Below, in pieces: positions 44,000 to 52,460 of a DNA stretch of 64,000 nucleotides (its first letter is position 1; each line of letters opens with the position of its first letter). The stretch spans positions 1 to 64,000 of the forward strand of contig NZ_RBWS01000003.1 in NCBI RefSeq assembly GCF_003627955.1, given 5' to 3'. The notes below the pieces were generated by a model that worked only from the letters and a program-made list of their open reading frames with translations, made no database searches and was not told the DNA's origin. Origin of the DNA: Sphingobacterium puteale (GTDB lineage: Bacteria; Bacteroidota; Bacteroidia; Sphingobacteriales; Sphingobacteriaceae). The translations under genes and the position numbers were made by a program.

Positions 44000-44761
44000 T
44001 TATTTTCGATTGACAATCGTGCCCGTAGCCTGAGCCGTGGGCATTATTAATAGATCGTTGATATTCACATGCGCTGGTCTGGTGATGACAAAAAGTATTG
44101 TTTCAGCGATGTCGGTTCCGGTTAGGGGCTGCACGCCTGCATAGACATTTTTTGCCCGTTCCTTGTCGCCATGAAAACGCACTTCGGAGAACTCTGTCTC
44201 GACCATACCGGGATCAATGGAACTCACTTTTATGCCCTTGGAAAGCAGGTCGATACGCATTGCTTTTGTTAATGCGTCGACGGCATGTTTTGTCGCGCAG
44301 TATACATTCCCATTCGGATAAACCTCTTTTCCGGCTATAGATCCTAAATTGACAATATGTGCCCCATTTTCAGTATCCATTAGTGGGATAGCTGCTTTGC
44401 TCACATAAAGCAAGCCCTTGACGTTGGTATCGATCATTCTGTCCCAGTCACCGATATCGCCGTCCTGAATAGGATCCAGTCCTTGACTAAGTCCGGCATT
44501 ATTAATCAACACATGGATTTTTTTCCATTCATAGGGCAAACCATCTATTTGATTCTGGACCTGTTCTGAATCTCTGACGTCTAATTCAAAGGTATGAATT
44601 TTGATATCGGGATAGGTTGAGCTCAGTTTTTCCTTCAATTCATCCAAACGATTTAGTCTGCGTGCACAAAGTAAAAGATTGTAGCCTTCCTTCGCCAATA
44701 CTTCAGCACAGGCCTGGCCAATACCTGAACTTGCTCCTGTGATGAAAACTGTCTTTCTCAT
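44000..44761 (-). CDS. Short-chain dehydrogenase/reductase
   Basis: A 253-residue classical SDR. The NADP-binding TGASSGIGQA (about 7-16), NNAGLSQG, a catalytic Ser in NLGSIAGKE, and YCATK (Tyr-x3-Lys) are all present, with the PGMVETEFSEVRFHGD region close to YdfG-type enzymes (3-hydroxy acid or serine dehydrogenases). Substrate is uncertain. It lies between the ubiE/menG and YqeY genes on the same strand. Confidence 0.9.
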   Translation of the reverse strand: MRKTVFITGASSGIGQACAEVLAKEGYNLLLCARRLNRLDELKEKLSSTYPDIKIHTFELDVRDSEQVQNQIDGLPYEWKKIHVLINNAGLSQGLDPIQDGDIGDWDRMIDTNVKGLLYVSKAAIPLMDTENGAHIVNLGSIAGKEVYPNGNVYCATKHAVDALTKAMRIDLLSKGIKVSSIDPGMVETEFSEVRFHGDKERAKNVYAGVQPLTGTDIAETILFVITRPAHVNINDLLIMPTAQATGTIVNRK

Positions 44762-44841
44762 ATATGTTACTGGTTGAAATATTAAAACTCGATATTGACC
44801 GTCTTTTAATGCTAAATTGTAGCCGAGGAATCGTTACTGAC

Positions 44842-45582
44842 TTATTTTGTAGCGATATAAATTGTACAGATACCGAACGTCTGGGGTTTTACAATCGTTT
44901 GGTCAAAGCCGGCCTTTTTATTTATAGCAACAAATTTCTGTCCATCGGGAAACTGAGCAACAGATTCCGGTAAATATTCGTAAGCACTGGCATCTTTTGA
45001 AAAGAATTTTCCAATAGTCGGTGTTACATATTTGAAGTAAAAATTATAGAGTTGTTTTATTGGGAATTTTTTTGGATTTGAAAACTCCAAAATAACGGCT
45101 TTACCGCCCGGTTTCAATACTCGGTAGATATCAGACAGTCCTTTTTCTAAGTTCTCAAAATTACGGACACCAAATGCAACGGTTACGGCGTCAAAAGTAT
45201 TGTCATCAAATTTAAGCCTCTCCGAATCACCTAATTGTACTTCAAATTGATTTTCCAACCCTTTGTTTGCGATTTTCTTTTTAGCGACATCAAGCATACC
45301 CTGCGAGATATCAACCCCAATGATTTTTTTTGGATTCAATATTTTAATGGACTCCAATGCAAAATCCCCTGTTCCGGTTGCAACATCCAGCATCAGTTGA
45401 GGTTTGATGGATTTTAGGGCATTGATGGCTTTCTTGCGCCATATGATATCAATCCCCAAAGACATGAAGTGGTTTAAGAAATCGTAGGAATGGGAAATAT
45501 TGTTGAACATATCCGCGACCTGTTTTTTCTTGCCATCGTTGGCGTCTTTATAGGGCTTTAATGTTGAAGAGTCGTGCGTCAT
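44842..45582 (-). CDS. ubiE: Demethylmenaquinone C-methyltransferase UbiE/MenG
   Basis: A 246-residue SAM methyltransferase that makes menaquinone from demethylmenaquinone; in Bacteroidota only menaquinone is expected. It has VADMFNNISHSYDFLNHFMS, the SAM motif LDVATGTGDFALE, FGVRNFENLEKGLSDIYRVL and LYNFYFKYVTPTIGKFFSKD, all family signatures. ATG 45582 is used; the longer frame adds five residues. It is the first gene of a minus-strand run and is divergent from dnaB. Confidence 0.95.
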   Translation of the reverse strand: MTHDSSTLKPYKDANDGKKKQVADMFNNISHSYDFLNHFMSLGIDIIWRKKAINALKSIKPQLMLDVATGTGDFALESIKILNPKKIIGVDISQGMLDVAKKKIANKGLENQFEVQLGDSERLKFDDNTFDAVTVAFGVRNFENLEKGLSDIYRVLKPGGKAVILEFSNPKKFPIKQLYNFYFKYVTPTIGKFFSKDASAYEYLPESVAQFPDGQKFVAINKKAGFDQTIVKPQTFGICTIYIATK

Positions 45583-45597
45583 TTTACAAATATACAA

Positions 45598-45996
45598 TAT
45601 AAGTATATTTTTAATGCTTAAAATGGGATTTGTTTTTCGATTTAAAGCGGAGATTTTTCCTGTCTGGTCACGGAGATGTTATGACAGTCTTTGACGGGAA
45701 ATAAATGCTATCATTTTGAATTTAGGGAATTTTGGTTATTCACAATGGTTTAAGTTATCAACATTTTTTAATGTATTGATTTTAAGGATGCGTTTTTTAT
45801 TTTCAACATGTTTTCCACAGGTTGTGTTAATAAGTGGAGTGGTAAAACTGTGTCCTTCAAAGCGTTTTGACAGTTGATGGCTGAACAACTAAATCTGCTG
45901 TTTGTAATTCATCATCGTGGTGAATTTTATTTTTTATACATTTGTTATCCCATCTTAAATTTAAGAGCTGGGAAGCTATATTTCGGATATAATATC
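45598..45996. promoter_or_regulatory. DnaA-box-like cluster between ubiE/menG and dnaB
   Basis: A 400-bp gap contains TTATTCACA (45736-45744, full match to TTATNCACA) and, at one mismatch each, TTATCAACA (45755-45763), TTTTCCACA (45811-45819) and TGTTAATAA (45825-45833, inverted). AT-rich stretches lie between. This could be DnaA control of dnaB or a replication-origin-like region. A -7 box TACATTTG lies at 45937-45944 for dnaB. Confidence 0.4.
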
Positions 45997-47610
45997 ATGA
46001 TGAACGAGAGCAATTTTGAGGCGAATAATACGGATAATAACAAAAGAGGTAATTATGGTGAGCGCCGTACCAAATTAAACAACATGGTAAGCGGCTTAGG
46101 GAAGCTACCGCCACAGGCAGTAGATCTTGAAGAAGCTGTTTTGGGCGCATTGATGCTTGAGAAAAATGCACTGAGCGAGATTATTGATATTTTAAAACCT
46201 GAGTCTTTCTATAAGGAATCGCATCAGAAGATTTTTGAAGCGATATTTGGTTTGTTCCAAAAGACCTCGCCGATTGATATTTTGACGGTTACATCCGAGT
46301 TACGGAGAATGGGCGCGCTGGAAATGGTTGGCGGAGCTTATTATATTACGCAACTGACCGACAGGGTAGTTTCAGCAGCTAATATTGAATACCATGCACG
46401 GATTATTTCTCAAAAATATATTCAAAGGGAACTGATCAAAGTTTCGACTGAAATTATCAATAGCTCTTACGACGAGACCTCCGATATTTTCGATCTCCTG
46501 GACCATGCCGAAAAGAGCTTGTTTGATATTGCACAAAATAACTTGAGAAGAGATTCCCGCAAGATGGACGATATTATGCGTGAAGCCATCTCGAACCTTG
46601 AGATGTTACGTGATCGCACGGACGGTCTGACCGGTGTGCCGTCAGGTCTAACCGCGCTTGATCGTATGACTTCTGGCTGGCAGCCTTCGGATCTGGTGAT
46701 TATTGCTGCACGTCCAGCGATGGGTAAAACGGCATTTGTATTGTCTGTCGCACGAAATGCGGCGGTCGAACACGGTAAAGCTGTTGCGGTATTTTCGCTG
46801 GAGATGTCATCGGTTCAGTTGGTTAATCGTCTGATCGCTGGGGAAACTGAAATTGAACAGGAAAAACTAAAAAAAGGTAACCTGGCAGATCACGAATGGC
46901 AGCAATTGCACTCTCGTATCGGGCGACTGACAGACGCTCCAATTATCATTGATGATACGCCTGCGCTGAACGTATTTGAATTTAGGGCAAAATGCCGTCG
47001 TCTAAAAGCACAATATGATATTCAAATGGTAATTGTCGATTATTTGCAATTGATGCACGGTAAAGCAGAAGGCAAAGGCGGAGGAAACCGGGAACAAGAA
47101 ATCGGTAGTATTTCCCGTGCGCTGAAATCTGTCGCAAAAGAGTTGAATATTCCAGTTTTGGCCTTGTCGCAATTGAGTCGTGCAGTGGAATCCAGACCTG
47201 GAAATAGTAAACGGCCAATGTTATCCGATTTGCGTGAGTCGGGGTCTATTGAGCAGGATGCCGATATGGTACTTTTCTTATACAGGCCAGAATATTATGG
47301 TTTGACAGAAGATGAGGAAGGGCGTCCGACGGCAGGTGTGGGTGAAGTTATTATTGCCAAGCACCGTAATGGTGAAACAGGGATCGTGCCGCTTCGTTTC
47401 GTTGGTAAATTTGTTAAATTTGTCGATCTTGAAGATGAGTTTTCCGGAATGGGTGGGGGAGATGGTTTTGGTGATGCGCCAGACACATTCTCTGTATCTG
47501 CATTGAATCCTTCTCCAAATTTTGGTGATGACTTTGGTGGAGCGGGTTTTAGTGGTGGCATTACCATGCCTTCACGGATGAACGATATGCCTGACGATGC
47601 ACCATTTTAA
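45997..47610 (+). CDS. dnaB: Replicative DNA helicase DnaB
   Basis: The hexameric 5'-3' helicase at the replication fork. The 537-residue protein has the N-terminal DnaB domain (about 40-140: LPPQAVDLEEAVLGALMLEK), a linker and the RecA-like domain with Walker A ARPAMGKTAF, VVDYLQLM-type IVDYLQLM and LSDLRESGSIEQDAD. It ends with a Gly/Phe-rich, probably disordered tail (about 470-537). ATG 45997 or 46000 is favoured; an upstream in-frame ATG at 45874 would add about 40 hydrophobic residues upstream of the promoter box and was rejected. Confidence 0.95.
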   Translation: MMNESNFEANNTDNNKRGNYGERRTKLNNMVSGLGKLPPQAVDLEEAVLGALMLEKNALSEIIDILKPESFYKESHQKIFEAIFGLFQKTSPIDILTVTSELRRMGALEMVGGAYYITQLTDRVVSAANIEYHARIISQKYIQRELIKVSTEIINSSYDETSDIFDLLDHAEKSLFDIAQNNLRRDSRKMDDIMREAISNLEMLRDRTDGLTGVPSGLTALDRMTSGWQPSDLVIIAARPAMGKTAFVLSVARNAAVEHGKAVAVFSLEMSSVQLVNRLIAGETEIEQEKLKKGNLADHEWQQLHSRIGRLTDAPIIIDDTPALNVFEFRAKCRRLKAQYDIQMVIVDYLQLMHGKAEGKGGGNREQEIGSISRALKSVAKELNIPVLALSQLSRAVESRPGNSKRPMLSDLRESGSIEQDADMVLFLYRPEYYGLTEDEEGRPTAGVGEVIIAKHRNGETGIVPLRFVGKFVKFVDLEDEFSGMGGGDGFGDAPDTFSVSALNPSPNFGDDFGGAGFSGGITMPSRMNDMPDDAPF

Positions 47611-47642
47611 TAGGTAATTTTACACGAGTATCCATAAATGAG

Positions 47643-47672
47643 AAAGCCGAAATAGTACATTTCGGCTTTTTT
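47643..47672. terminator. Terminator after dnaB
   Basis: AAAGCCGAAAT and ATTTCGGCTTT form an 11-bp stem around AGTAC, followed by a T run, 33 bp after the dnaB stop. Confidence 0.9.
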
Positions 47673-47727
47673 TAGTTCTATTCAATGCATTTTTGTTCTT
47701 TTTTCGATGTGGAATTGATTATTGCAA

Positions 47728-48621
47728 CTAAAATTTATAGGTTACTCCAGCTCCAACAATTTGTCTGATCTGCAATGCCGAGTTTCTTTTTCCGACTTCT
47801 TTTCCTTCTTCAATAATCGGAATGGCGGTGTTGTCGTCATAGATCATTTGTACGCCGGCGTTTACGGTAATAAACTTATTGACCTTCATGAATAGATTTG
47901 CGGTGTAGTCTATATCAACATTCTGCGGCTTGTCTAGGTAATTTGAATAGAGTTTTAAAATATTTTCAAAGGAAACATTCTCCATCAGGTTAACTTTGTA
48001 GTATGCGTCAAAAGAGGCACCGAACTCGGTTCTCACTTTTTTACCCGGATCCAGACCATATCGTGTCGAAAGAAGCGTGTCGCTGACGAACACGAATCTT
48101 ACTGCTGCTGGGGACAGATTGAACCTCAGGTTATCGGATTTTTTGTAGGCAAAACCGGGTCCAAAGCTTAAATATGCCGGAGCCAGAAATCTTGATATAC
48201 GTTCTTTCGGAGTTTTTGTATAATCAAATCCATCGGCAAACTGTGTATTAAAATTTAGGAAAAAAGTATATAACCAATGTTGCGAGGCTTGATGGCCCAG
48301 TAAGCTGTTCAATACCAATCTATCATCATTTTTACGCCAATCCGATTCTTTTTGGAAAGTTAGTCCGTAGGCCGCTAAAACTTTATTATCCCAAGACCAT
48401 TTATCTTTTTTATAATTGAAATCATAATTTAGGGTGAGATTTCCGGAAAATGAATTGACACCACCTGCAGCCCAATTGGAGAATGAACTCTGGTTAATCA
48501 AAAAGGTATTTTCACCTTTGATCGTCCATATTTTACTGGTGTCTGGAAGAGCTTGCTGACTATAACTTCGAAAGCCGAATAAACATACTGCAATAAGAAA
48601 GATCGATTTAATTTTTTTCAT
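47728..48621 (-). CDS. DUF3078 outer-membrane protein
   Basis: A 297-residue protein with a signal peptide (MKKIKSIFLIAVCLFGFRSY). The mature part consists of alternating amphipathic strands and ends in the strand AGVTYKF, as expected for an outer-membrane barrel. NQSSFSNWAAGGVNSFSGN is a DUF3078 hallmark. Function unknown. ATG 48621 starts the signal peptide; the longer frame has eight polar residues ahead. Confidence 0.85.
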   Translation of the reverse strand: MKKIKSIFLIAVCLFGFRSYSQQALPDTSKIWTIKGENTFLINQSSFSNWAAGGVNSFSGNLTLNYDFNYKKDKWSWDNKVLAAYGLTFQKESDWRKNDDRLVLNSLLGHQASQHWLYTFFLNFNTQFADGFDYTKTPKERISRFLAPAYLSFGPGFAYKKSDNLRFNLSPAAVRFVFVSDTLLSTRYGLDPGKKVRTEFGASFDAYYKVNLMENVSFENILKLYSNYLDKPQNVDIDYTANLFMKVNKFITVNAGVQMIYDDNTAIPIIEEGKEVGKRNSALQIRQIVGAGVTYKF

Positions 48622-48758
48622 ACTAAAAATTTGGGTTTTGTGCATTATTGCGAAAATAATTGTTCTATAACTAAACGAATAATATTGTTTATTGTTTTAT
48701 AGCTTTTTGTTTACGGATATTTTAAATAAAATTGGAACTTTGGAACTTATTAGATACT

Positions 48759-49232
48759 ATGAAAATAACCTTGCTTTGTATTGGAAAAACGGATGATAAA
48801 TACTTGATCGAAGGAATCGACAAATACATCAAAAGACTAAAGTTCTATGTAAACTTTACAATCACGGTAATACCGGATATTAAAAATAGCAAAAGTCTCT
48901 CTGAGGAGCAGCAAAAGGACAAGGAAGCTGGATTGATTTTAAAACAATTGCAGCCGCAGGATATGGTCATTTTACTGGATGAATTTGGCAAGGAGTTCCG
49001 TTCCTTGGATTTTTCCGCATATTTGGAGAAAATGATGGTCAATAGTGTACAGCATATGGTGTTTATTATCGGTGGTCCTTATGGTTTTGATCAAAAAATC
49101 TATGATCGTGCAAATTCCAAAATGTCTTTGTCAAAGATGACTTTTTCGCATCAAATGATCCGTTTGTTCTTTACGGAACAGCTTTATCGGGCTTTTTCTA
49201 TTATGAAAGGTGAACCTTATCATCATGAATAA
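48759..49232 (+). CDS. rlmH: 23S rRNA pseudouridine1915 N3-methyltransferase
   Basis: RlmH methylates pseudouridine 1915 of 23S rRNA in assembled ribosomes. The 157-residue SPOUT protein is the normal size; it has MKITLLCIGKTDDKYL at the start, VFIIGGPYGFDQ for the SAM knot and MTFSHQMIRLFFTEQLYRA. ATG 48759 gives the canonical start; the nine-residue upstream extension was discarded. Confidence 0.96.
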   Translation: MKITLLCIGKTDDKYLIEGIDKYIKRLKFYVNFTITVIPDIKNSKSLSEEQQKDKEAGLILKQLQPQDMVILLDEFGKEFRSLDFSAYLEKMMVNSVQHMVFIIGGPYGFDQKIYDRANSKMSLSKMTFSHQMIRLFFTEQLYRAFSIMKGEPYHHE

Positions 49233-49276
49233 TATGGAAAAAAGTCCGTAACTTCATCATTAATAAAAACAGACTT

Positions 49277-49405
49277 ATGAATTTGCCGAACAAACGTGAT
49301 TATCACTATAAAAGTGATGAAGGAGAGAAAAATAGCCAATTGAATAAATACATTATGATAGCATGTATCGTTATTGTTATTTTATTGGCAATTTACTTTG
49401 CATAA
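49277..49405 (+). CDS. Small single-helix membrane protein
   Basis: A 42-residue ORF: a polar, charged N-terminus (about 1-23) and one C-terminal transmembrane helix (YIMIACIVIVILLAIYF). It starts 44 bp after rlmH on the same strand. No family is recognised. The pattern and position suggest a real small protein, possibly co-transcribed with rlmH. Confidence 0.55.
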   Translation: MNLPNKRDYHYKSDEGEKNSQLNKYIMIACIVIVILLAIYFA

Positions 49406-49847
49406 TTTGATATCCTCTAATTACGGTAGGAGTAAAAGAATAAATCTCTTACTTAATATCCGTATGGAGGATATCAGCAGATGATTTTAATAAATTTGAT
49501 TGAAATGTTTAGAGAAGAACGCCTAATTTTTTGGAGAAGGTTGGCCAGTTTTGCGCGTTCTTTTTGGTTCGGTGTTGTTTACAAAACCCCAGTTGGTCAC
49601 ATAGAACGATAAGGGGTTAATTTCTAATAATTTTTTCATTTTTTCTTTTTTTACCATATAATATTTTATTGTTTCGACTAAATATTGTCAATAATCACGC
49701 CAAACTTTAGCTTTATGCCAAATTGCCTTTCGTGATCTGATCAGCTGATATCGATATCTGATAAAATAAAATTGGAAGAATAGGAGAGGAGAGGGCGCAA
49801 AAGCTTAATAAGTAGCCCCACATTGGGACTACTTATCTTTATTAAAT
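49406..49847. other. Intergenic region with a small minus-strand ORF
   Basis: Apart from the ORF at 49523-49657, listed separately, I see no gene. Two near-inverted elements around 49420-49470 (AATTACGGTAGG and CCGTATGG) are weak. No terminator is clear. Confidence 0.35.
49523..49657 (-). CDS. Possible 44-residue peptide
   Basis: ATG 49657 to TAG 49525. The basic N-terminus (MVKKEKMKKLLEINPLSFYV) is followed by TNWGFVNNTEPKRTRKTGQ and a short end. Its composition looks less random than the flanking DNA. A leader-like start and Thr/Asn/Pro-rich end recall ribosomal peptide precursors, but no maturation gene is nearby and no motif proves this. Confidence 0.35.
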   Translation of the reverse strand: MVKKEKMKKLLEINPLSFYVTNWGFVNNTEPKRTRKTGQPSPKN

Positions 49848-51101
49848 TTACTTTTTGTCTATTTTATATAATCTGCCGAGATCAGTAATGGCATATAATG
49901 CACCATCCTTTCCTTGCGTAATATCTCTGAATCGTTGCCCTTCACTGCCGAGCAAGCGCTCTTCGCCAACCACTTTATTGTCTTTTAAGATAATCCGGGC
50001 GATATGGGTACTGCTCAGACCGCAAATAAAAAGATTATTCTTCCATTCGGGGATGTTCTGTCCGGTATAAAATGTAATTCCGCTTGGGGAGAGGACAGGG
50101 TCCCAATAATAAATAGGTTGCTCAAGCCCATCTTTTTGCTGTATACCTGCGCCAACTTTATCGCCCTTATATTCTATTCCATAGGTAATGGTAGGCCAAC
50201 CATAATTTTTACCAGCTTGGATCTTATTGAGTTCATCTCCACCGCGAGGGCCAAATTCAGTTTCCCATAAATCGCCGGTTTCAGGATGAAACGCAAGTCC
50301 CTGCGGATTACGGTGTCCATAGCTGTATATCTCTGGCCGTGCATTTGCTTTTCCTATAAATGGATTGCCAGGTGCGGGTTGTCCATCTTTTGTAATGCGT
50401 AAAATCTTACCCAAAGCCGCATTCAAATCCTGAGCAAGTGGTCTGGTGACCAGATCAGAACGTTCGCCCGTACTAAAAATAATGTTTCCTTCTTTATCAA
50501 ATACGATCCGTCCACCATAGTGCAGGTTGCCTTTATGTGCTGGAGTTGCCTGGTAGATAACCTTCGCGTCCTCGAATGATTTCTCGTCAGCAGAAAGCTT
50601 ACCTTTGGCAACAGCCGTTAATGTTCCTGCAGGCGTATTGTCCGAAAATACCCAATATACCATTCGGTTTGTCGTAAAATCCGGATCGAGTCCCAATCCG
50701 AGCAATCCGCCCTGGCCGCTGCTATTCACCGCAGGAAGACCTTTAATTGGCTCGCTTAATTTCCCGTCGGCGGCTGCGATACGCATATCACCTTCTTTTT
50801 CTGTGATCAATAATCTACCATCCGGTAGCGCTGCAATGCCCCAGGGGGACTTTAATCCTTCGGCAATAACTTTGCCTTCAAAGGCGGAGGTTGTTTTCGC
50901 TCCTGCGATTCTGGTTTGCCCGGCAAAAGCAGGTTTGTAATCCGTATTTGCTTTTTGCGTTTCTACTGGAGGATAGCTTGTTGTATCCGTACCCGGATTT
51001 GATGTGCTATCTGAACCGGAATTTGAATTTGCATGATTGGAATTACAGGCAGTCAGGCCTAGTGATATCGTTAAAAGGCTTATTGTCAGTTTGGTTTTCA
51101 T
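49848..51101 (-). CDS. PQQ-dependent aldose/sorbosone dehydrogenase-like lipoprotein
   Basis: A 417-residue exported protein of the glucose/sorbosone dehydrogenase family. A signal peptide ends at the lipobox LTAC (about residue 19); a Ser/Asn/Thr-rich linker (about 20-55) follows. The six-bladed propeller has GLKSPWGIAALPDGRLLITE, GQGGLLGLGLDPDF, LHYGGRIVFDKEGN, SYGHRNPQGLAFHPETGDLW and ETEFGPRGGDELN, all typical PQQ/calcium site segments. E. coli YliI is the nearest characterised type and oxidises aldoses. PQQ supply is not evident in this window. Confidence 0.93.
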   Translation of the reverse strand: MKTKLTISLLTISLGLTACNSNHANSNSGSDSTSNPGTDTTSYPPVETQKANTDYKPAFAGQTRIAGAKTTSAFEGKVIAEGLKSPWGIAALPDGRLLITEKEGDMRIAAADGKLSEPIKGLPAVNSSGQGGLLGLGLDPDFTTNRMVYWVFSDNTPAGTLTAVAKGKLSADEKSFEDAKVIYQATPAHKGNLHYGGRIVFDKEGNIIFSTGERSDLVTRPLAQDLNAALGKILRITKDGQPAPGNPFIGKANARPEIYSYGHRNPQGLAFHPETGDLWETEFGPRGGDELNKIQAGKNYGWPTITYGIEYKGDKVGAGIQQKDGLEQPIYYWDPVLSPSGITFYTGQNIPEWKNNLFICGLSSTHIARIILKDNKVVGEERLLGSEGQRFRDITQGKDGALYAITDLGRLYKIDKK

Positions 51102-51266
51102 TGTTGATGACTTATTTTTTTGTCTTATTGTTCAGTTGAAGATATTAAAAATTAATGAAATGCTTTCTGATATCATGTAATAAATTTATCGACATTTATC
51201 ACAACATCATTAAAAATGAGAAAGATAAAAACTTCGCCCGTTCCGTTAACTGTGTCGGTGTCTAGC

Positions 51267-51512
51267 CTAAGGCATATTCAAACAGTGTGTCAATATCTTT
51301 TGCAGCTCATTTTCTTTGTTGACAAAATAATCGCTCACTTCTAATGTTGCACTGGTGCTTAAATTGTAGATGCATACAGGAACATAGTTTGGCTGAGCAG
51401 AAGTCTCAAAAGTTTTAAAATAGTCCGCGCTTTCCTGGAAAGTTGAAAACTCTTTGGATTCACAATGTTGTGTTTCCTGATTATATGCGATGGTTATAAA
51501 ATTCTTTTTCAT
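51267..51512 (-). CDS. Hypothetical small protein
   Basis: An 81-residue soluble protein with a likely beta-alpha-beta arrangement (KNFITIAYNQETQHC, FSTFQESADYFKTFE, YVPVCIYNL). No family recognised. It stands alone between murI and the PQQ dehydrogenase gene, 70 bp after murI. Confidence 0.5.
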   Translation of the reverse strand: MKKNFITIAYNQETQHCESKEFSTFQESADYFKTFETSAQPNYVPVCIYNLSTSATLEVSDYFVNKENELQKILTHCLNMP

Positions 51513-51582
51513 TGTACGCTCCTTTATCAGGAATAACGAAAAGTAAACGACAATAGTTTTAAAAATTCATCGCTTTTTATTT

Positions 51583-52407
51583 TTAAACGCTGATATGGCT
51601 TGCATCCACCTCTTTTCCAAAGAATATTTTTGCTTTGGTTTCAAAATCCCTGGGGTCATCCGTAGTGTAGAAGGCCAATTGACTGTTTTTGGAACAGCAC
51701 GCCTCTATTTCGACATGTCGGTGCAGATAATCCTGTAGGCTGTTAGCAACAATCGGCCCTTGGGAAATAATATTGACATTTTTTGGGACATATTTCTCGA
51801 TGACAGGCAATAGTAGTGGATAATGTGTACATGCTAAAACAATGGTGTCAATTTGATCACATTGCTGCAATAGCTCATGGATATCCTTTTGAACAAAATA
51901 GTGTGCTCCTTCCGTATTAATTTCGTTGTTTTCAACCAAAGGAACCCAAAAAGGACAGTCGTGTTGAAATACTTCAATTTCCGGATTGAACTTATGGACC
52001 TCTATTTTATAGGATTCTGATTTTACAGTTCCTGTTGTGGCAAGGATACCGATTTTATTTGTCTTCGTATAATTATGGATGATTTCTGTTGTTGGCCTGA
52101 TGACGCCAAGAACTTTTTTCCCCGGTGGAAGATCGTTTTGCTGGATTGTTCGTAACGCCTTCGCCGAAGCAGTATTACAGGCTAAAATAACGAGATTGCA
52201 GCCTAGATCAAATAGTTTAAATACACATTGTTTGGTGTAGGTATATACGGTCTCAAACGAGCGCGTACCGTAGGGGACACGTGCATTGTCGCCTAAATAA
52301 ATATAGTCATATTGGGGCAAAAGCTGTTGAATTTCCTTGAATACCGACAAGCCGCCATAGCCGGAGTCGAAAATTCCAATAGGACCAGAAGTCAGAGTAT
52401 TATCCAT
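51583..52407 (-). CDS. murI: Glutamate racemase
   Basis: MurI makes D-glutamate for peptidoglycan. The 274-residue protein has GIFDSGYGGLSVFKEI with the start of the active site, LACNTASAKALR containing the first catalytic Cys, and LACTHYPLLLPVI with the second. YLGDNARVPYGTRS is also typical. All expected residues are present. It follows the GH125 gene by 53 bp on the same strand. Confidence 0.97.
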   Translation of the reverse strand: MDNTLTSGPIGIFDSGYGGLSVFKEIQQLLPQYDYIYLGDNARVPYGTRSFETVYTYTKQCVFKLFDLGCNLVILACNTASAKALRTIQQNDLPPGKKVLGVIRPTTEIIHNYTKTNKIGILATTGTVKSESYKIEVHKFNPEIEVFQHDCPFWVPLVENNEINTEGAHYFVQKDIHELLQQCDQIDTIVLACTHYPLLLPVIEKYVPKNVNIISQGPIVANSLQDYLHRHVEIEACCSKNSQLAFYTTDDPRDFETKAKIFFGKEVDASHISV

Positions 52408-52460
52408 AACGCAATGCTATAAGTACATCCACTTATAACATTGCGTTATAAGATTCAGTT

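Noticed and set aside
45874..45996. Longer N-terminus of DnaB
   Set aside because: It is hydrophobic, unlike the family, and covers the likely promoter box; ATG 45997/46000 fits known DnaB starts.
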